In this document: piece after piece, positions 9,401 to 16,035 of the stretch
How positions within the stretch are numbered: the first letter of the stretch is position 1
How the letters are laid out: the number at the start of each line of letters is the position of its first letter
Assembly (NCBI GenBank): GCA_015522385.1
Contig: WAMJ01000293.1
Span: 1 to 29,552 of the forward strand
Origin: Candidatus Heimdallarchaeota archaeon
GTDB lineage: Archaea > Asgardarchaeota > Heimdallarchaeia > Heimdallarchaeales > Kariarchaeaceae
Length of the DNA: 29,552 bases
Direction of reading: 5' to 3'
Notes under the pieces: model-generated
What the model saw: the letters and a program-made list of their open reading frames with translations, nothing else
The model's database searches: none
What the model was told of the DNA's origin: nothing
Made by a program: the position numbers and the translations under genes

Positions 9401-9499
9401 AAGAAAAAGCAGCATTAGTGCGTTGTAGTAGTTCACAGCATTGCAGTCTGTACAGGAAATAATAAACACTTGGTATATGGAATTAGATGCTGGGCTCAA
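6428..9499 (-). CDS. Cell-surface arylsulfotransferase-like protein with Ig-like and discoidin-like domains
   Basis: 1023 residues. A hydrophobic N-terminal segment (LMLLFLLLSSTSIGG, about 28-42) acts as signal or anchor. About residues 95-400 form a beta-propeller with arylsulfotransferase (ASST) motifs: HHDVVYI, THANSIEYYEDDTLLINMRD, ILWSIGRYGDF and GHDYNRI, in the family order of conserved histidines. Several Ig-like repeats follow (about 430-760). A discoidin-like domain comes next (NALGAPDGDEAT, YVRIGYRAGED, about 770-890), then another Ig-like unit. The end is a Ser/Thr stalk, a membrane segment (IVIIVSLFVVFIV) and a basic tail. It is therefore exported and held at the outer face. The TTG at 9499 overlaps the iorB stop, but the n-region has no basic residue. 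The internal ATG at 9415, preceded by a GTTTATTAT box near 9459-9467, is a credible alternative start. Enzymatic activity is unproven. Confidence 0.75.
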   Translation of the reverse strand: MSPASNSIYQVFIISCTDCNAVNYYNALMLLFLLLSSTSIGGSPNAVISGELASTTLDPTPVRAGAPLGEDSEGIIDEPPTSIKPQDEFESFEANYIFQAYGNFGDGKDTDYRFFQSDKYFSNLREIDPSIRGGNYGMVRQINATHVILFATYESTILYNIRTGQSQNLGFIGHHDVVYIKSRGTFMTLGEETVSRNGKQYLMDTIVEYNAIGDILWSWKSSDYIDVNLGLQEENGDTIEVTHANSIEYYEDDTLLINMRDLDTAYLINRTDSQILWSIGRYGDFVINGGEADRITTLGHDYNRISENTFIAFDNSVGTGSPSRLVQFSINTTSMTATIDKTWETDVRAPIWGSVELLPNGNYLVNGMTEIYEVNSTNGVSRKIDIDVVSDTIRRIYQVSARRDAPYAEITSGDGLAGSDYLLNVSSWYNFNVPYSLVGTLEVSVDGLPVYNEYLSFARYWQSTASIINLGTLPFGDHNITLTVSDDAGNQFSVSKIVGIKEVLLSEDIFDTTEQGYSENVLRWDIRSSTTVMYEVILDNTLQKSGSITAGVLTLDLTSTPQGDYNVSLVLTRVNNTLLLSREYDLSIRPATAPVILNSPSSELEWDRVIILEFEVEETLPSYFMYSINNGELVTSDWNGTTVITLSGYREGSIQLDLELVDKLGQSNATSMTIEIVPASSPIVYSDSKVSLTWGTTDSISIMTSGSNQYRFYVDGYIVVSGEVTGNFMNISVDNWYQDPLTLGGHLSFIEVSDIDKTAISRIDLLIDEPLGDPYADFYINDQSLWVTSASNALGAPDGDEATISYGYDNGYITLDMGDGEEVRNGEGDDLMIFSSQGLYTVEVLVDNTYQLIGTGEGNSTFDLGDIQSARYVRIGYRAGEDVLLDALRSLHLSSPRDVVPIISFHTHEEEDIITFSWEIFGDFTWKYQIAMDGVLVQDGFADTASVNFTTSKPSDQTTIAFKISTIFGVESEYVTTIFPETSTSSTSSTQNGSTEDLPLSSIVIIVSLFVVFIVRRGKPRKL
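9459..9467 (-). promoter_or_regulatory. Possible internal promoter for the arylsulfotransferase-like gene
   Basis: GTTTATTAT on the minus strand lies 44-52 nt before the ATG at 9415. It predicts initiation near 9437, inside the longer frame that starts at TTG 9499, so it favours the shorter protein with a promoter separate from iorAB. Confidence 0.35.
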
Positions 9500-10101
9500 T
9501 TGGCTGGAATCATGGAGTCTATGGCCTCATATCCGGCATAGAGCGCCTTCATGTTACTCTCAGCAAACTTTGGCCACCTTGCCTTGATCATGTCTTCCAC
9601 GTACTCCTTATCGAGGGGGATAAGACCCAGTTTAAGAAATGCACCCATCAGGATTAGGTTCTCACCCTGAGAGAGTCCCAGCTTTTCGGCGAGAGCCCCC
9701 GTGTCAATAATGTGCAGTTCAGCGGGCCACTCCCGGATAGTATCGAAGATCTTGTCCACATCGGGATACTTCTGACCAAGATTAGCCGCCACTGGTGACA
9801 GAATTCCGTGGGTATTGCTGATAACGATCCCGTTGGGTTTGAGGTAGTCGATGACCCGAAGTGCCTCCATGGGTTCACCAGAGATGACGATATCTGCCTG
9901 TCCCTTGGGGATGATGGGACCGAAATTCTTCCCCACCCTCAAGTGGAATACGACGGAACCACCTCGCTGACTCATACCGTGAGTCTCTGCGGCCACTACA
10001 GCATACCCGACCTCCGTGAATATCTTGCCGAGGATGTGTCCTATTGATACAGTTCCCTGACCCCCTATGCCAGTTATTATTATGTTTAATTTCTCGTTCA
10101 T
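9496..10101 (-). CDS. iorB: Indolepyruvate ferredoxin oxidoreductase, beta subunit
   Basis: 201 residues, the usual length for IorB (pyruvate/ketoisovalerate oxidoreductase gamma family). The N-terminal GIGGQGTVSIGHILG motif and AETHGMSQRGGSV (about 39-51) are the family signatures that contact the thiamine diphosphate site of the alpha subunit. With IorA it oxidatively decarboxylates indolepyruvate and other aryl pyruvates, made by transamination of aromatic amino acids, to aryl acetyl-CoA while reducing ferredoxin. The ATG lies 4 nt after the iorA stop and has a GGAG motif 7 nt upstream, so it is translated within the iorAB transcript. The stop overlaps the TTG of the next gene in ATTGA. 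Confidence 0.95.
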   Translation of the reverse strand: MNEKLNIIITGIGGQGTVSIGHILGKIFTEVGYAVVAAETHGMSQRGGSVVFHLRVGKNFGPIIPKGQADIVISGEPMEALRVIDYLKPNGIVISNTHGILSPVAANLGQKYPDVDKIFDTIREWPAELHIIDTGALAEKLGLSQGENLILMGAFLKLGLIPLDKEYVEDMIKARWPKFAESNMKALYAGYEAIDSMIPAN

Positions 10102-10105
10102 CTTC

Positions 10106-11944
10106 TCACTCCCTATCTACAAGCTTGATTGCATCCTTCGGACAGTGCTCTGCGCAGAACATACAACCGTCACAGAGGAGCGGATCAATCACTGCAATAT
10201 TATTATCATTCATGGACAATGCGGGGCAACCGATTGGCTTGATGCACCTCTCACAACCAATACAGAGCTCCGGTTCGACCGCAGCGAGCGGAATTGGCTC
10301 ACCTGCAAGCTTAAGACTTTTCTGGTAGGTCAGAGCACAATCGTGCTTCGCAACAATCACTCTGACTCCCTCATGCTCCATAGCCTCTCTCATGACAGCT
10401 TTTGTAGCTTCGTAATCCATGGGATCCACAACTCGGGTGAATGCACCCATAGCCATCGCTGTCTTTGCGATGTCAAGATTCACCACGTCCTCTGAAGAGG
10501 GATTGGGTTGAGCACCCGTCATGGCAGTTGTCTGGTTGTCCATGACGATGACAACAATATTGGCCTTCTTCCAGATGGCGTTTGCCAAACCGGTAATGCC
10601 CGAATGCCAGAAAGTGGAATCACCTATTATAGCCACTGCTAGACGATCTGGCTTGGTGAAGGAGACAGAGGTCGCCATGGGAATACTAGCACCCATGCAG
10701 ACAAGTACATCCGCTTTGCCCTGTGGGGGAAGAACACCAAGGCTGTAGCACCCGATATCATTGAGGTATATGGGATTGTATCTCTTGAACGCTCTTTCCA
10801 TGGCAGTATAAGTTGATCTATGCGGACACCCCGCACAGAGAACAGGAGGTCTCATTCTGAGTAAGTCCTGCATTTTCAGATCGATCCTCCTTGGAATGGT
10901 GTACTCGATGTTGAGGACATGGGCCATCCACTGTTCCAGTTTCTCTGCAGTGAGTTCACCCTCTAGGGACGTAAGCCCATTCTTCTTTCCGTAAAGCTTG
11001 ATGTCAATATTGTAGTCCGCAAGAATGAAATCGATGATCTTCTCGATGAATGGTTCCAGCTCCTCGATAACAAGCAGAGTCTTGTAGGATCGAGCAAGCT
11101 CCACAAACCTCTCCTCTGGGAATGGGTATACTATGTCAAGTTTGAGCACGTGAGCGGCAAGGTCAAAATACTCAAGGGTCTCAATAGCATAGTTGAAGCT
11201 GGATCCACTCGTGACTACTAGGTATTGTGGATCTTCACCTGTGATGAACTCCTTGTAGTACTTTCTTGCTTGGAGGTATGCATTAATCTCCCTCCTCACC
11301 TTGAGTATCCTGCTCTTATTTTTCCTCGCGTTCCCAGGTATAGAGACGTACCTCTCGGGGTTCTTCTCGTACTTTATCTCAGGTAACTCCTCCCTTGGTC
11401 TTCTGGTGAATGTACCTAGAGAATGTGATATCCTCGTGACCAGACGTACAAAAACTGGTATCTTGAACATCCGAGATAGCTTGATCGCCTCCCTCGTGAA
11501 ATCGTAGCATTCCTGAATATTTGAGGGCTCGAACATGGGCATGTCAGCGAACCGTGAGATTATCCTGTTGTCCTGCTCATTCTGGCTTGAGTGCATACCA
11601 GGATCATCTGCCACCACAATTACCATAGATGCGTTAACCCCCATGAGCGAGAGGGTCATGATCGGATCCATGGCAACATTCAGCCCGACAGATTTGAACA
11701 TAACAGCGGAGTCGGTCCCCGTTATTGCAGCAGCAAGAGCCTCCTCGGTTGCCACAACCTCATTCGCAGACCAATCCGCTATTAGATCATCACCAAACCT
11801 CTTAATGAGGGTCTCCATGATCTCCGTGGAAGGAGTTCCAGGATAGGCTGAGACGTACTTGGTTCCACCATCCCTGAGACCGAAGGCTACTGCTTCGTTC
11901 CCGAGGACTGTTAATTTTTCTTCAGCTTCTAGCTTTGTCTCCAT
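10106..11944 (-). CDS. iorA: Indolepyruvate ferredoxin oxidoreductase, alpha subunit
   Basis: About 612 residues from the chosen start. The N-terminal pyrimidine-binding domain opens with LTVLGNEAVAFGLRDGG and continues GTPSTE. The thiamine diphosphate domain shows GDSTFWHSGITGLANA and MDNQTTAMTGAQPNP. The C-terminus holds two ferredoxin-type [4Fe-4S] motifs, CIGCERCIKPIGCP and CDGCMFCAEHCP. The frame extends upstream to a GTG at 12037, but the extra 31 residues are Ser-rich and unlike the family; METKLEAEEKLTVLGNEA at 11944 is the expected N-terminus and is preceded by a GAAGGTTAG ribosome site. It forms an operon with iorB 4 nt downstream. The enzyme supports fermentation of aromatic amino acids with ferredoxin as electron acceptor, and it is oxygen sensitive. 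Confidence 0.95.
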   Translation of the reverse strand: METKLEAEEKLTVLGNEAVAFGLRDGGTKYVSAYPGTPSTEIMETLIKRFGDDLIADWSANEVVATEEALAAAITGTDSAVMFKSVGLNVAMDPIMTLSLMGVNASMVIVVADDPGMHSSQNEQDNRIISRFADMPMFEPSNIQECYDFTREAIKLSRMFKIPVFVRLVTRISHSLGTFTRRPREELPEIKYEKNPERYVSIPGNARKNKSRILKVRREINAYLQARKYYKEFITGEDPQYLVVTSGSSFNYAIETLEYFDLAAHVLKLDIVYPFPEERFVELARSYKTLLVIEELEPFIEKIIDFILADYNIDIKLYGKKNGLTSLEGELTAEKLEQWMAHVLNIEYTIPRRIDLKMQDLLRMRPPVLCAGCPHRSTYTAMERAFKRYNPIYLNDIGCYSLGVLPPQGKADVLVCMGASIPMATSVSFTKPDRLAVAIIGDSTFWHSGITGLANAIWKKANIVVIVMDNQTTAMTGAQPNPSSEDVVNLDIAKTAMAMGAFTRVVDPMDYEATKAVMREAMEHEGVRVIVAKHDCALTYQKSLKLAGEPIPLAAVEPELCIGCERCIKPIGCPALSMNDNNIAVIDPLLCDGCMFCAEHCPKDAIKLVDRE

Positions 11945-12165
11945 AATTGCTAACCTTCTTATATTATTTTCTCGAAAAAAAGAGGAATCTATGCTGGAAT
12001 ATGTTGAACTCATAGAAAAACTAGACGACTGTTTCACAGAAAATTGATTAAATTCTTGGCAAATTCTTGTACACAGAGTATTCTACAATAGTAGAAGCGA
12101 ACCAGTGATAACTAAAAGAATAATATATTAACAATTATCTATTTCTCAAGACTCAATAAATTGAC

Positions 12166-12429
12166 CTAGTAGTACTTCTGTCTAAACTCGCCAAAATCGC
12201 GTAGAATATCTATCACGGGGATGTTCTCGTAGTTTGACACGAAGTTCACCATGTCGTGGAATATGCTGTTCCCGAACTTCGGCTTGAGGTAAGTCATGAG
12301 GTTGAAAAACTCCTTGTCCTGTAGGTACTCATTCCAGTTATCGTACTTGTCCTTGCAGAAGATCTCGAAGAGTCCTGCGATGTCATTTGAGTGTTCTTTG
12401 TCGTTCCTGATGAGATGTGTGCTGCTCAT
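12166..12429 (-). CDS. Small protein of unknown function
   Basis: 87 residues (MSSTHLIRND...), mostly charged and aromatic, no membrane segment, one cysteine, probably cytosolic and helical. No family is recognised. The frame also allows an ATG at 12447. The ATG at 12429 is preferred because a TTTATATA box (12453-12460) sits about 27 nt upstream, the spacing that fits leaderless transcription in this window; starting at 12447 would place that box almost on top of the start. It lies alone between iorA and the MFS transporter, with more than 200 nt on either side of non-coding sequence. That it is a real gene rests on this promoter, the length and the absence of a better frame. Confidence 0.6.
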   Translation of the reverse strand: MSSTHLIRNDKEHSNDIAGLFEIFCKDKYDNWNEYLQDKEFFNLMTYLKPKFGNSIFHDMVNFVSNYENIPVIDILRDFGEFRQKYY

Positions 12430-12452
12430 TACAAATCTAGAGGTCAACCAAG

Positions 12453-12460
12453 TATATAAA
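12453..12460 (-). promoter_or_regulatory. TATA box for the small unknown gene
   Basis: TTTATATA on the minus strand, about 27 nt before the ATG at 12429. It is one of the best TATA matches in the window. Confidence 0.6.
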
Positions 12461-12688
12461 GTAGTAGATGATGTTGACTATTCAATATTTTATTTTGCAT
12501 TAATTCATATGCAATGATTTACAGATACGAATTTGCACAAAATTTGAATGAATGTGATACATCATTCGTATATCACAACTAATAAATCGTAGTCCTTTAA
12601 GCAGGAAGGGAATGGAATCTTCACGCCAGTACTAATATCGTATATCATAGAATAGGAGACCAGAACGACATGATACAGACACTTACGA

Positions 12689-13828
12689 TTAGACAGTCCC
12701 AATGACAAACAGGATGGTAGCTACGGCAGTGACTAGAGCTGCGACATTCATCGAGAGAATGTATGTTGACGAGACAGAGTATAAATAGATCGCGAGAAAT
12801 GGTCCAACTAATTGGGACACGGAGAGAGAGGCATTGAACAAACCGGTTCCGGTCGCAACGATCCCTTCATCCCTGCTCCTCATCTCCACAGTTCTCAGCC
12901 CTCCGACGTAAAACATCGCCCAGGAGAAACCGAGGATGACTTGGGAAAGGACGATCTGAGTGAAATCGCCAGCTATAGTGAATGTCCAGAAAGCAAGGGC
13001 AGAGGTGAAGCCACCCAAGATAACCATGAGTCTAGGGTTCATCTTGTCCGTCACCGTCCTCATGAAGACAAATTGTGTTATCATATTTGTCGCCTGAACG
13101 ATTCCAATTTGAGATGTGGTTAACTGAAGGTCCTCGGACAGAAAGAGCGCCCAGAAAATCCAGATTGAATTGGCGGTCCCGTGCCTCATGACGAACAAGA
13201 GGTAGATTACCCAGTTCTTCCGAAGTGCCTTCATGTACATCTCCCGGGGATTTTCATGCACGACTGTCTCTGCAGGTACAAAGGACTCACCCGTCCCCGA
13301 TGTCATGACGATGAGGAAAGCGATCATGTACAGAACAGCAGAGGCAACAAATAACCAGTCCAATCCCATGACTTCTGCGAGGAATCCACCAATCAAACCA
13401 CCAGTCGCCCAGCCAATCGACCCATATGCCGTAAGTTTTCCAAGCTTGAGACTCCTGTCACTCGCTACACCCACGATAGAAGCTGGGAATATCCCAAGTG
13501 ATATCCCGTTGAGCATACGGGCTAAAAAGAATCCTCCAAGGGTCGTTGGGAAGATATACAGGAGGGAGGAGAGAGAAGCAGCAAGTAGTCCCGAGAGCAG
13601 AAACGGTCTACGTCCCTTGCTGTCAGAGAGCCTCCCGAACAGGGTGTTGGAAAGAAGCATTGCAAAGGAGAAAGATACCGCAAGGTATCCGATCTCGGTT
13701 TCCGATATCCCCCGTTCCTTTAGGAAGAGGACGAGGTATGAGAAAATGATGACGACACCTGCATTGGAGGTGAAGTAGATAGCTTGAAGGTCTTTCTCGC
13801 TTGCCACAGGTTGTGCTGAACTAACCAA
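12689..13828 (-). CDS. Major facilitator superfamily transporter
   Basis: 379 residues with twelve hydrophobic segments in two halves of six, separated by a hydrophilic loop at about 180-200. The cytoplasmic loop between segments 2 and 3 carries the MFS motif A as GRLSDSKGRRP. It is a proton- or solute-coupled membrane carrier; the sequence does not tell the substrate, and both sugar/nucleoside porters and drug exporters share this layout. The start is TTG at 13828 with a TATAATTA box about 26 nt upstream, again the leaderless arrangement. It follows the ferredoxin gene by 34 nt on the same strand, so readthrough from that gene is also possible. Confidence 0.9.
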   Translation of the reverse strand: MVSSAQPVASEKDLQAIYFTSNAGVVIIFSYLVLFLKERGISETEIGYLAVSFSFAMLLSNTLFGRLSDSKGRRPFLLSGLLAASLSSLLYIFPTTLGGFFLARMLNGISLGIFPASIVGVASDRSLKLGKLTAYGSIGWATGGLIGGFLAEVMGLDWLFVASAVLYMIAFLIVMTSGTGESFVPAETVVHENPREMYMKALRKNWVIYLLFVMRHGTANSIWIFWALFLSEDLQLTTSQIGIVQATNMITQFVFMRTVTDKMNPRLMVILGGFTSALAFWTFTIAGDFTQIVLSQVILGFSWAMFYVGGLRTVEMRSRDEGIVATGTGLFNASLSVSQLVGPFLAIYLYSVSSTYILSMNVAALVTAVATILFVIGTV

Positions 13829-13850
13829 AGAAAAAGATGAGGCAATGGGC

Positions 13851-13858
13851 TAATTATA
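13851..13858 (-). promoter_or_regulatory. TATA box for the MFS gene
   Basis: TATAATTA on the minus strand, about 26 nt before the TTG start at 13828, in the short gap after the ferredoxin gene stop. Confidence 0.55.
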
Positions 13859-13862
13859 GATG

Positions 13863-14312
13863 TTATTTCTTGGGCGGGAAGGTGTACCCTTCAGGAAGTA
13901 CTCGGGAGGGTTTTCCCTCTTTCCATTCGGGATCGGGGAGAATCTCTGTTGCAGGAGGTTGGTCGGAACGTTTGATGTCGTACTCAGATTCCCGGTAGAG
14001 AACCTGAAGCTCAGCATCCTCAGTGACATAGATCTGACAAGAAGCCCGTACTCCCTCCTCGGAGAGATCTGGACCGTCCCCCTTGAAGATCCATTTATAG
14101 ATTAATTTCTGCTCAGCAAGAGTATGGGTATCAGGTTCACCACGAATGAATTTAACAGCGCACCTCCCACACGTCCCCTTTGTAGGGCACTTGTTGAGAA
14201 TATCGACACCGGAGTCCAGTATAGCATTGAAGAGCCGGGTTCCCCTCTCGACTTCGAAAGTCCCCAGATGCTCTCTTTTGCTCCCCAGCACTTTGATTCT
14301 GACCTTTTCCAT
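13863..14312 (-). CDS. [2Fe-2S] ferredoxin (plant/adrenodoxin fold)
   Basis: 149 residues. The ferredoxin domain (1-105) has Cys42, Cys48 and Cys51 in CPTKGTCGRC and the distal Cys92 in RASCQIYV, the four ligands of a [2Fe-2S] cluster in the beta-grasp fold. The spacing C-x5-C-x2-C and the distal cysteine resemble the N-terminal domain of RACo-type corrinoid-reactivating proteins and related ferredoxins rather than photosynthetic ones. The tail of about 45 residues is Pro- and charge-rich (KEGKPSRVLPEGYTFPPKK) and may be flexible. It is a soluble electron carrier; the partner is unknown. It lies 33 nt downstream of the small YHS-type protein and 34 nt upstream of the MFS gene, all on the same strand. 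A TAATAAGC box lies about 27 nt before the ATG. Confidence 0.88.
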   Translation of the reverse strand: MEKVRIKVLGSKREHLGTFEVERGTRLFNAILDSGVDILNKCPTKGTCGRCAVKFIRGEPDTHTLAEQKLIYKWIFKGDGPDLSEEGVRASCQIYVTEDAELQVLYRESEYDIKRSDQPPATEILPDPEWKEGKPSRVLPEGYTFPPKK

Positions 14313-14335
14313 ATTATTTCAGTTCTTTCCTATTA

Positions 14336-14343
14336 GCTTATTA
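14336..14343 (-). promoter_or_regulatory. Possible TATA-like box for the ferredoxin gene
   Basis: TAATAAGC on the minus strand, about 27 nt before the ATG at 14312, just after the YHS-type gene stop. The match is weaker than the others. Confidence 0.35.
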
Positions 14344-14345
14344 CT

Positions 14346-14522
14346 TTATTGCATGTCCTCTAGAATTTCGAATTCTAAGAGGAAATGATCAGATCTAAGG
14401 AACTCCTCTGGATCATCTAAAAACTCGTCGAGGCACTCCTGCTCGCAGAAGTAGATCTTCTTACCCTTGTAAGTTGTGAATATCTTCTCGTCCGAGACGT
14501 CACTGTTGCAAGCCGTCTTCAT
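14346..14522 (-). CDS. YHS/TRASH-type small metal-binding protein (58 aa)
   Basis: A 58-residue protein beginning ATG at 14522 and ending TAA at 14346. Its first cysteine (Cys5, KTACNSDV) and the later pair in YKGKKIYFCEQEC (Cys26, Cys30) fit C-x20-C-x3-C, the pattern of TRASH/YHS domains that bind copper or other soft metals. The DEFLDDPEEFL helix after the pair is also typical of YHS domains. Such stand-alone domains act as metal sensors, chaperones or accessory subunits of metalloenzymes. The frame has a TAG a few codons upstream of the ATG, so it is not a fragment of a longer gene. The ferredoxin gene starts 33 nt downstream on the same strand, which hints at shared redox or metal biology. 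The role is inferred from family only. Confidence 0.82.
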   Translation of the reverse strand: MKTACNSDVSDEKIFTTYKGKKIYFCEQECLDEFLDDPEEFLRSDHFLLEFEILEDMQ

Positions 14523-14617
14523 GTCAACCTGTACTGAGTCCTACCACATATGAAATTTCGTGTAATTATCCTTAGGATTAGGATAACCTTTGTATTGATA
14601 GCCACCATGTCAGGGTC

Positions 14618-15967
14618 ATGGCAGACCCAGTTGAATTACTCAAGACCCTAGTGAAAATCCCCTCCATTAGTGCGGATCCAACAAAAAGGGGCGATGCTCT
14701 CAGAACAGCGAAAACGATCAAGTCCATCCTTGATGATCTAGGAGCAGAGACGAGACTCGTTGACAACGAGGTCAAAGGCCTCAACCCACTGCTCCTTGGA
14801 AAGCTTGGAGACGACCCTGAAAAGTTGACTCTCGCACTGTACTCTCACTATGATGTTCAACCTGCACTCAAGTCAGATGGGTGGGAGCGTGAGCCATTCG
14901 AGCCTATCGAGGAGGACGGCTACCTATACGCAAGAGGGGCAAGCGACGACAAGGGCCCATTGGCAGCGACACTAACTGCACTTCAGGAACTCAAGGAGGA
15001 AGGAGATTTCCCTGTAAATTTCAGATTCATCTATGAAGGAGAGGAGGAGTCAAGCTCGGGTGGTTTTGAGGAGACACTTGAGAAGAACAAATCGTGGTTG
15101 GGGAAGATCGACGGAATTGTGATCTTAGACACCGCATGGTTCAGCGACGATGCACCAGGAATGGACTACGGTTTCAGAGGTATGACCTACATGGGTATCG
15201 AGATCCAAGGACCGGTTAAGGACGTGCACAGTGGTCTAGGCGGAGGGATCATGAGGGAGCCCATGACCGACCTAGTGCACATCATGGCGAAGCTCATCGA
15301 CAGCGAAGACAGGGCAACAATCCCAGGTTTTTATGATGACGTTGCTCCCGTCACCGATGCTGAGCTCAGTCGCTACAAGAACATCCCCTTCGATATCGAG
15401 CAATTCAAGAAGAGCAACGGTCTGAGGACTCTACTGAAGGAGGAGGACCCAGTTCAGATCCTCATGGATAACTGGAGGAATCCCGCAATCTCCATCCATG
15501 GAATAGAGGGGGCGTTCTATGAGAAGGGAGCAAAGACGGTGATCCCCGCTAAGGTCATAGGTAAGGTATCCATGAGATTAGTACCGAACCAAGAGCCTGA
15601 GAAGATAGCAGAGCTCTTCAGAACCTACGTGGAAAACCTGTTCAAGGAACTCAATTCTCCCAACGAGTTGACCGTGCACACTATCGGGACTGGCGACTGG
15701 TGGTATGGAGATCCGGAGAGCTTCCTGTATAAGACAGGGGCGAAAGTACTCAAGGAACACTGGGGTGCAGAGCCCACACTCACCAGATCTGGTGGATCAA
15801 TACCTATTATCCCATTCATGGAGAAGCTCTTCGATGCGCCAGCGATCGCCATTGGGATTGGGCAGAATAGCGACGGAGCCCACTCTCAGAACGAACGGAT
15901 CAGGATCAGTAACCTCGTGGGTGGTAAGGAGGTTTTGAAGAAGTTCTTCAAAGAAGTTAGAAAGTAG
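14618..15967 (+). CDS. M20 family metallodipeptidase (CNDP/PepV-like)
   Basis: 449 residues, close to the usual 450-470 of carnosinase-type M20 dipeptidases. The di-zinc site is complete: LYSHYDVQP (His77 ligand, Asp79), YARGASDDKGP (Asp near 110), IYEGEEESSS (catalytic Glu and ligand Glu near 142-143), ILDTAW (Asp171), and a final His in GAHSQNE. A lid/dimerisation domain occupies about 185-385 and contains KDVHSGLGGG. No signal peptide is present, so it cleaves dipeptides or short peptides in the cytosol, feeding amino acids to pathways such as IorAB. It is the only full-length plus-strand gene between 2245 and 25965. It is divergently transcribed from the YHS-type gene. No clear Shine-Dalgarno is visible before the ATG at 14618. 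Confidence 0.92.
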   Translation: MADPVELLKTLVKIPSISADPTKRGDALRTAKTIKSILDDLGAETRLVDNEVKGLNPLLLGKLGDDPEKLTLALYSHYDVQPALKSDGWEREPFEPIEEDGYLYARGASDDKGPLAATLTALQELKEEGDFPVNFRFIYEGEEESSSGGFEETLEKNKSWLGKIDGIVILDTAWFSDDAPGMDYGFRGMTYMGIEIQGPVKDVHSGLGGGIMREPMTDLVHIMAKLIDSEDRATIPGFYDDVAPVTDAELSRYKNIPFDIEQFKKSNGLRTLLKEEDPVQILMDNWRNPAISIHGIEGAFYEKGAKTVIPAKVIGKVSMRLVPNQEPEKIAELFRTYVENLFKELNSPNELTVHTIGTGDWWYGDPESFLYKTGAKVLKEHWGAEPTLTRSGGSIPIIPFMEKLFDAPAIAIGIGQNSDGAHSQNERIRISNLVGGKEVLKKFFKEVRK

Positions 15968-15974
15968 AATAAGT

Positions 15975-16002
15975 ATTGCATATAGTAGCTCCTATACGCA
16001 AT
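15975..16002. terminator. Stem-loop between convergent genes
   Basis: Arms ATTGCATATAG (15975-15985) and CTATACGCAAT (15992-16002) pair over 11 bp with one A/C mismatch and a 6-nt loop. It sits in the 68-nt gap between the convergent dipeptidase and DUF285 genes, where a bidirectional terminator or 3'-end processing signal would be expected. A second small hairpin, TCCCT-TAT-AGGGA, lies at 16016-16028. Confidence 0.4.
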
Positions 16003-16035
16003 TATATTGAAAATGTCCCTTATAGGGAGAGATGA

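Noticed and set aside
10067..10495. 142-aa plus-strand ORF
   Set aside because: Antisense to iorA, whose Fe-S and thiamine motifs are intact.
11945..12037. N-terminal extension of IorA from GTG 12037
   Set aside because: Ser-rich, unlike IorA N-termini; the ATG at 11944 gives the expected start and a plausible ribosome site.
12487..12600. Short inverted repeat TACGAAT...ATTCGTA between the small gene and the MFS gene
   Set aside because: Seven-base arms far apart in A/T-rich sequence are expected by chance; no associated element.
13233..13778. 181-aa plus-strand ORF
   Set aside because: Antisense to the MFS transporter with no recognisable domain; a reverse shadow of membrane-protein codons.
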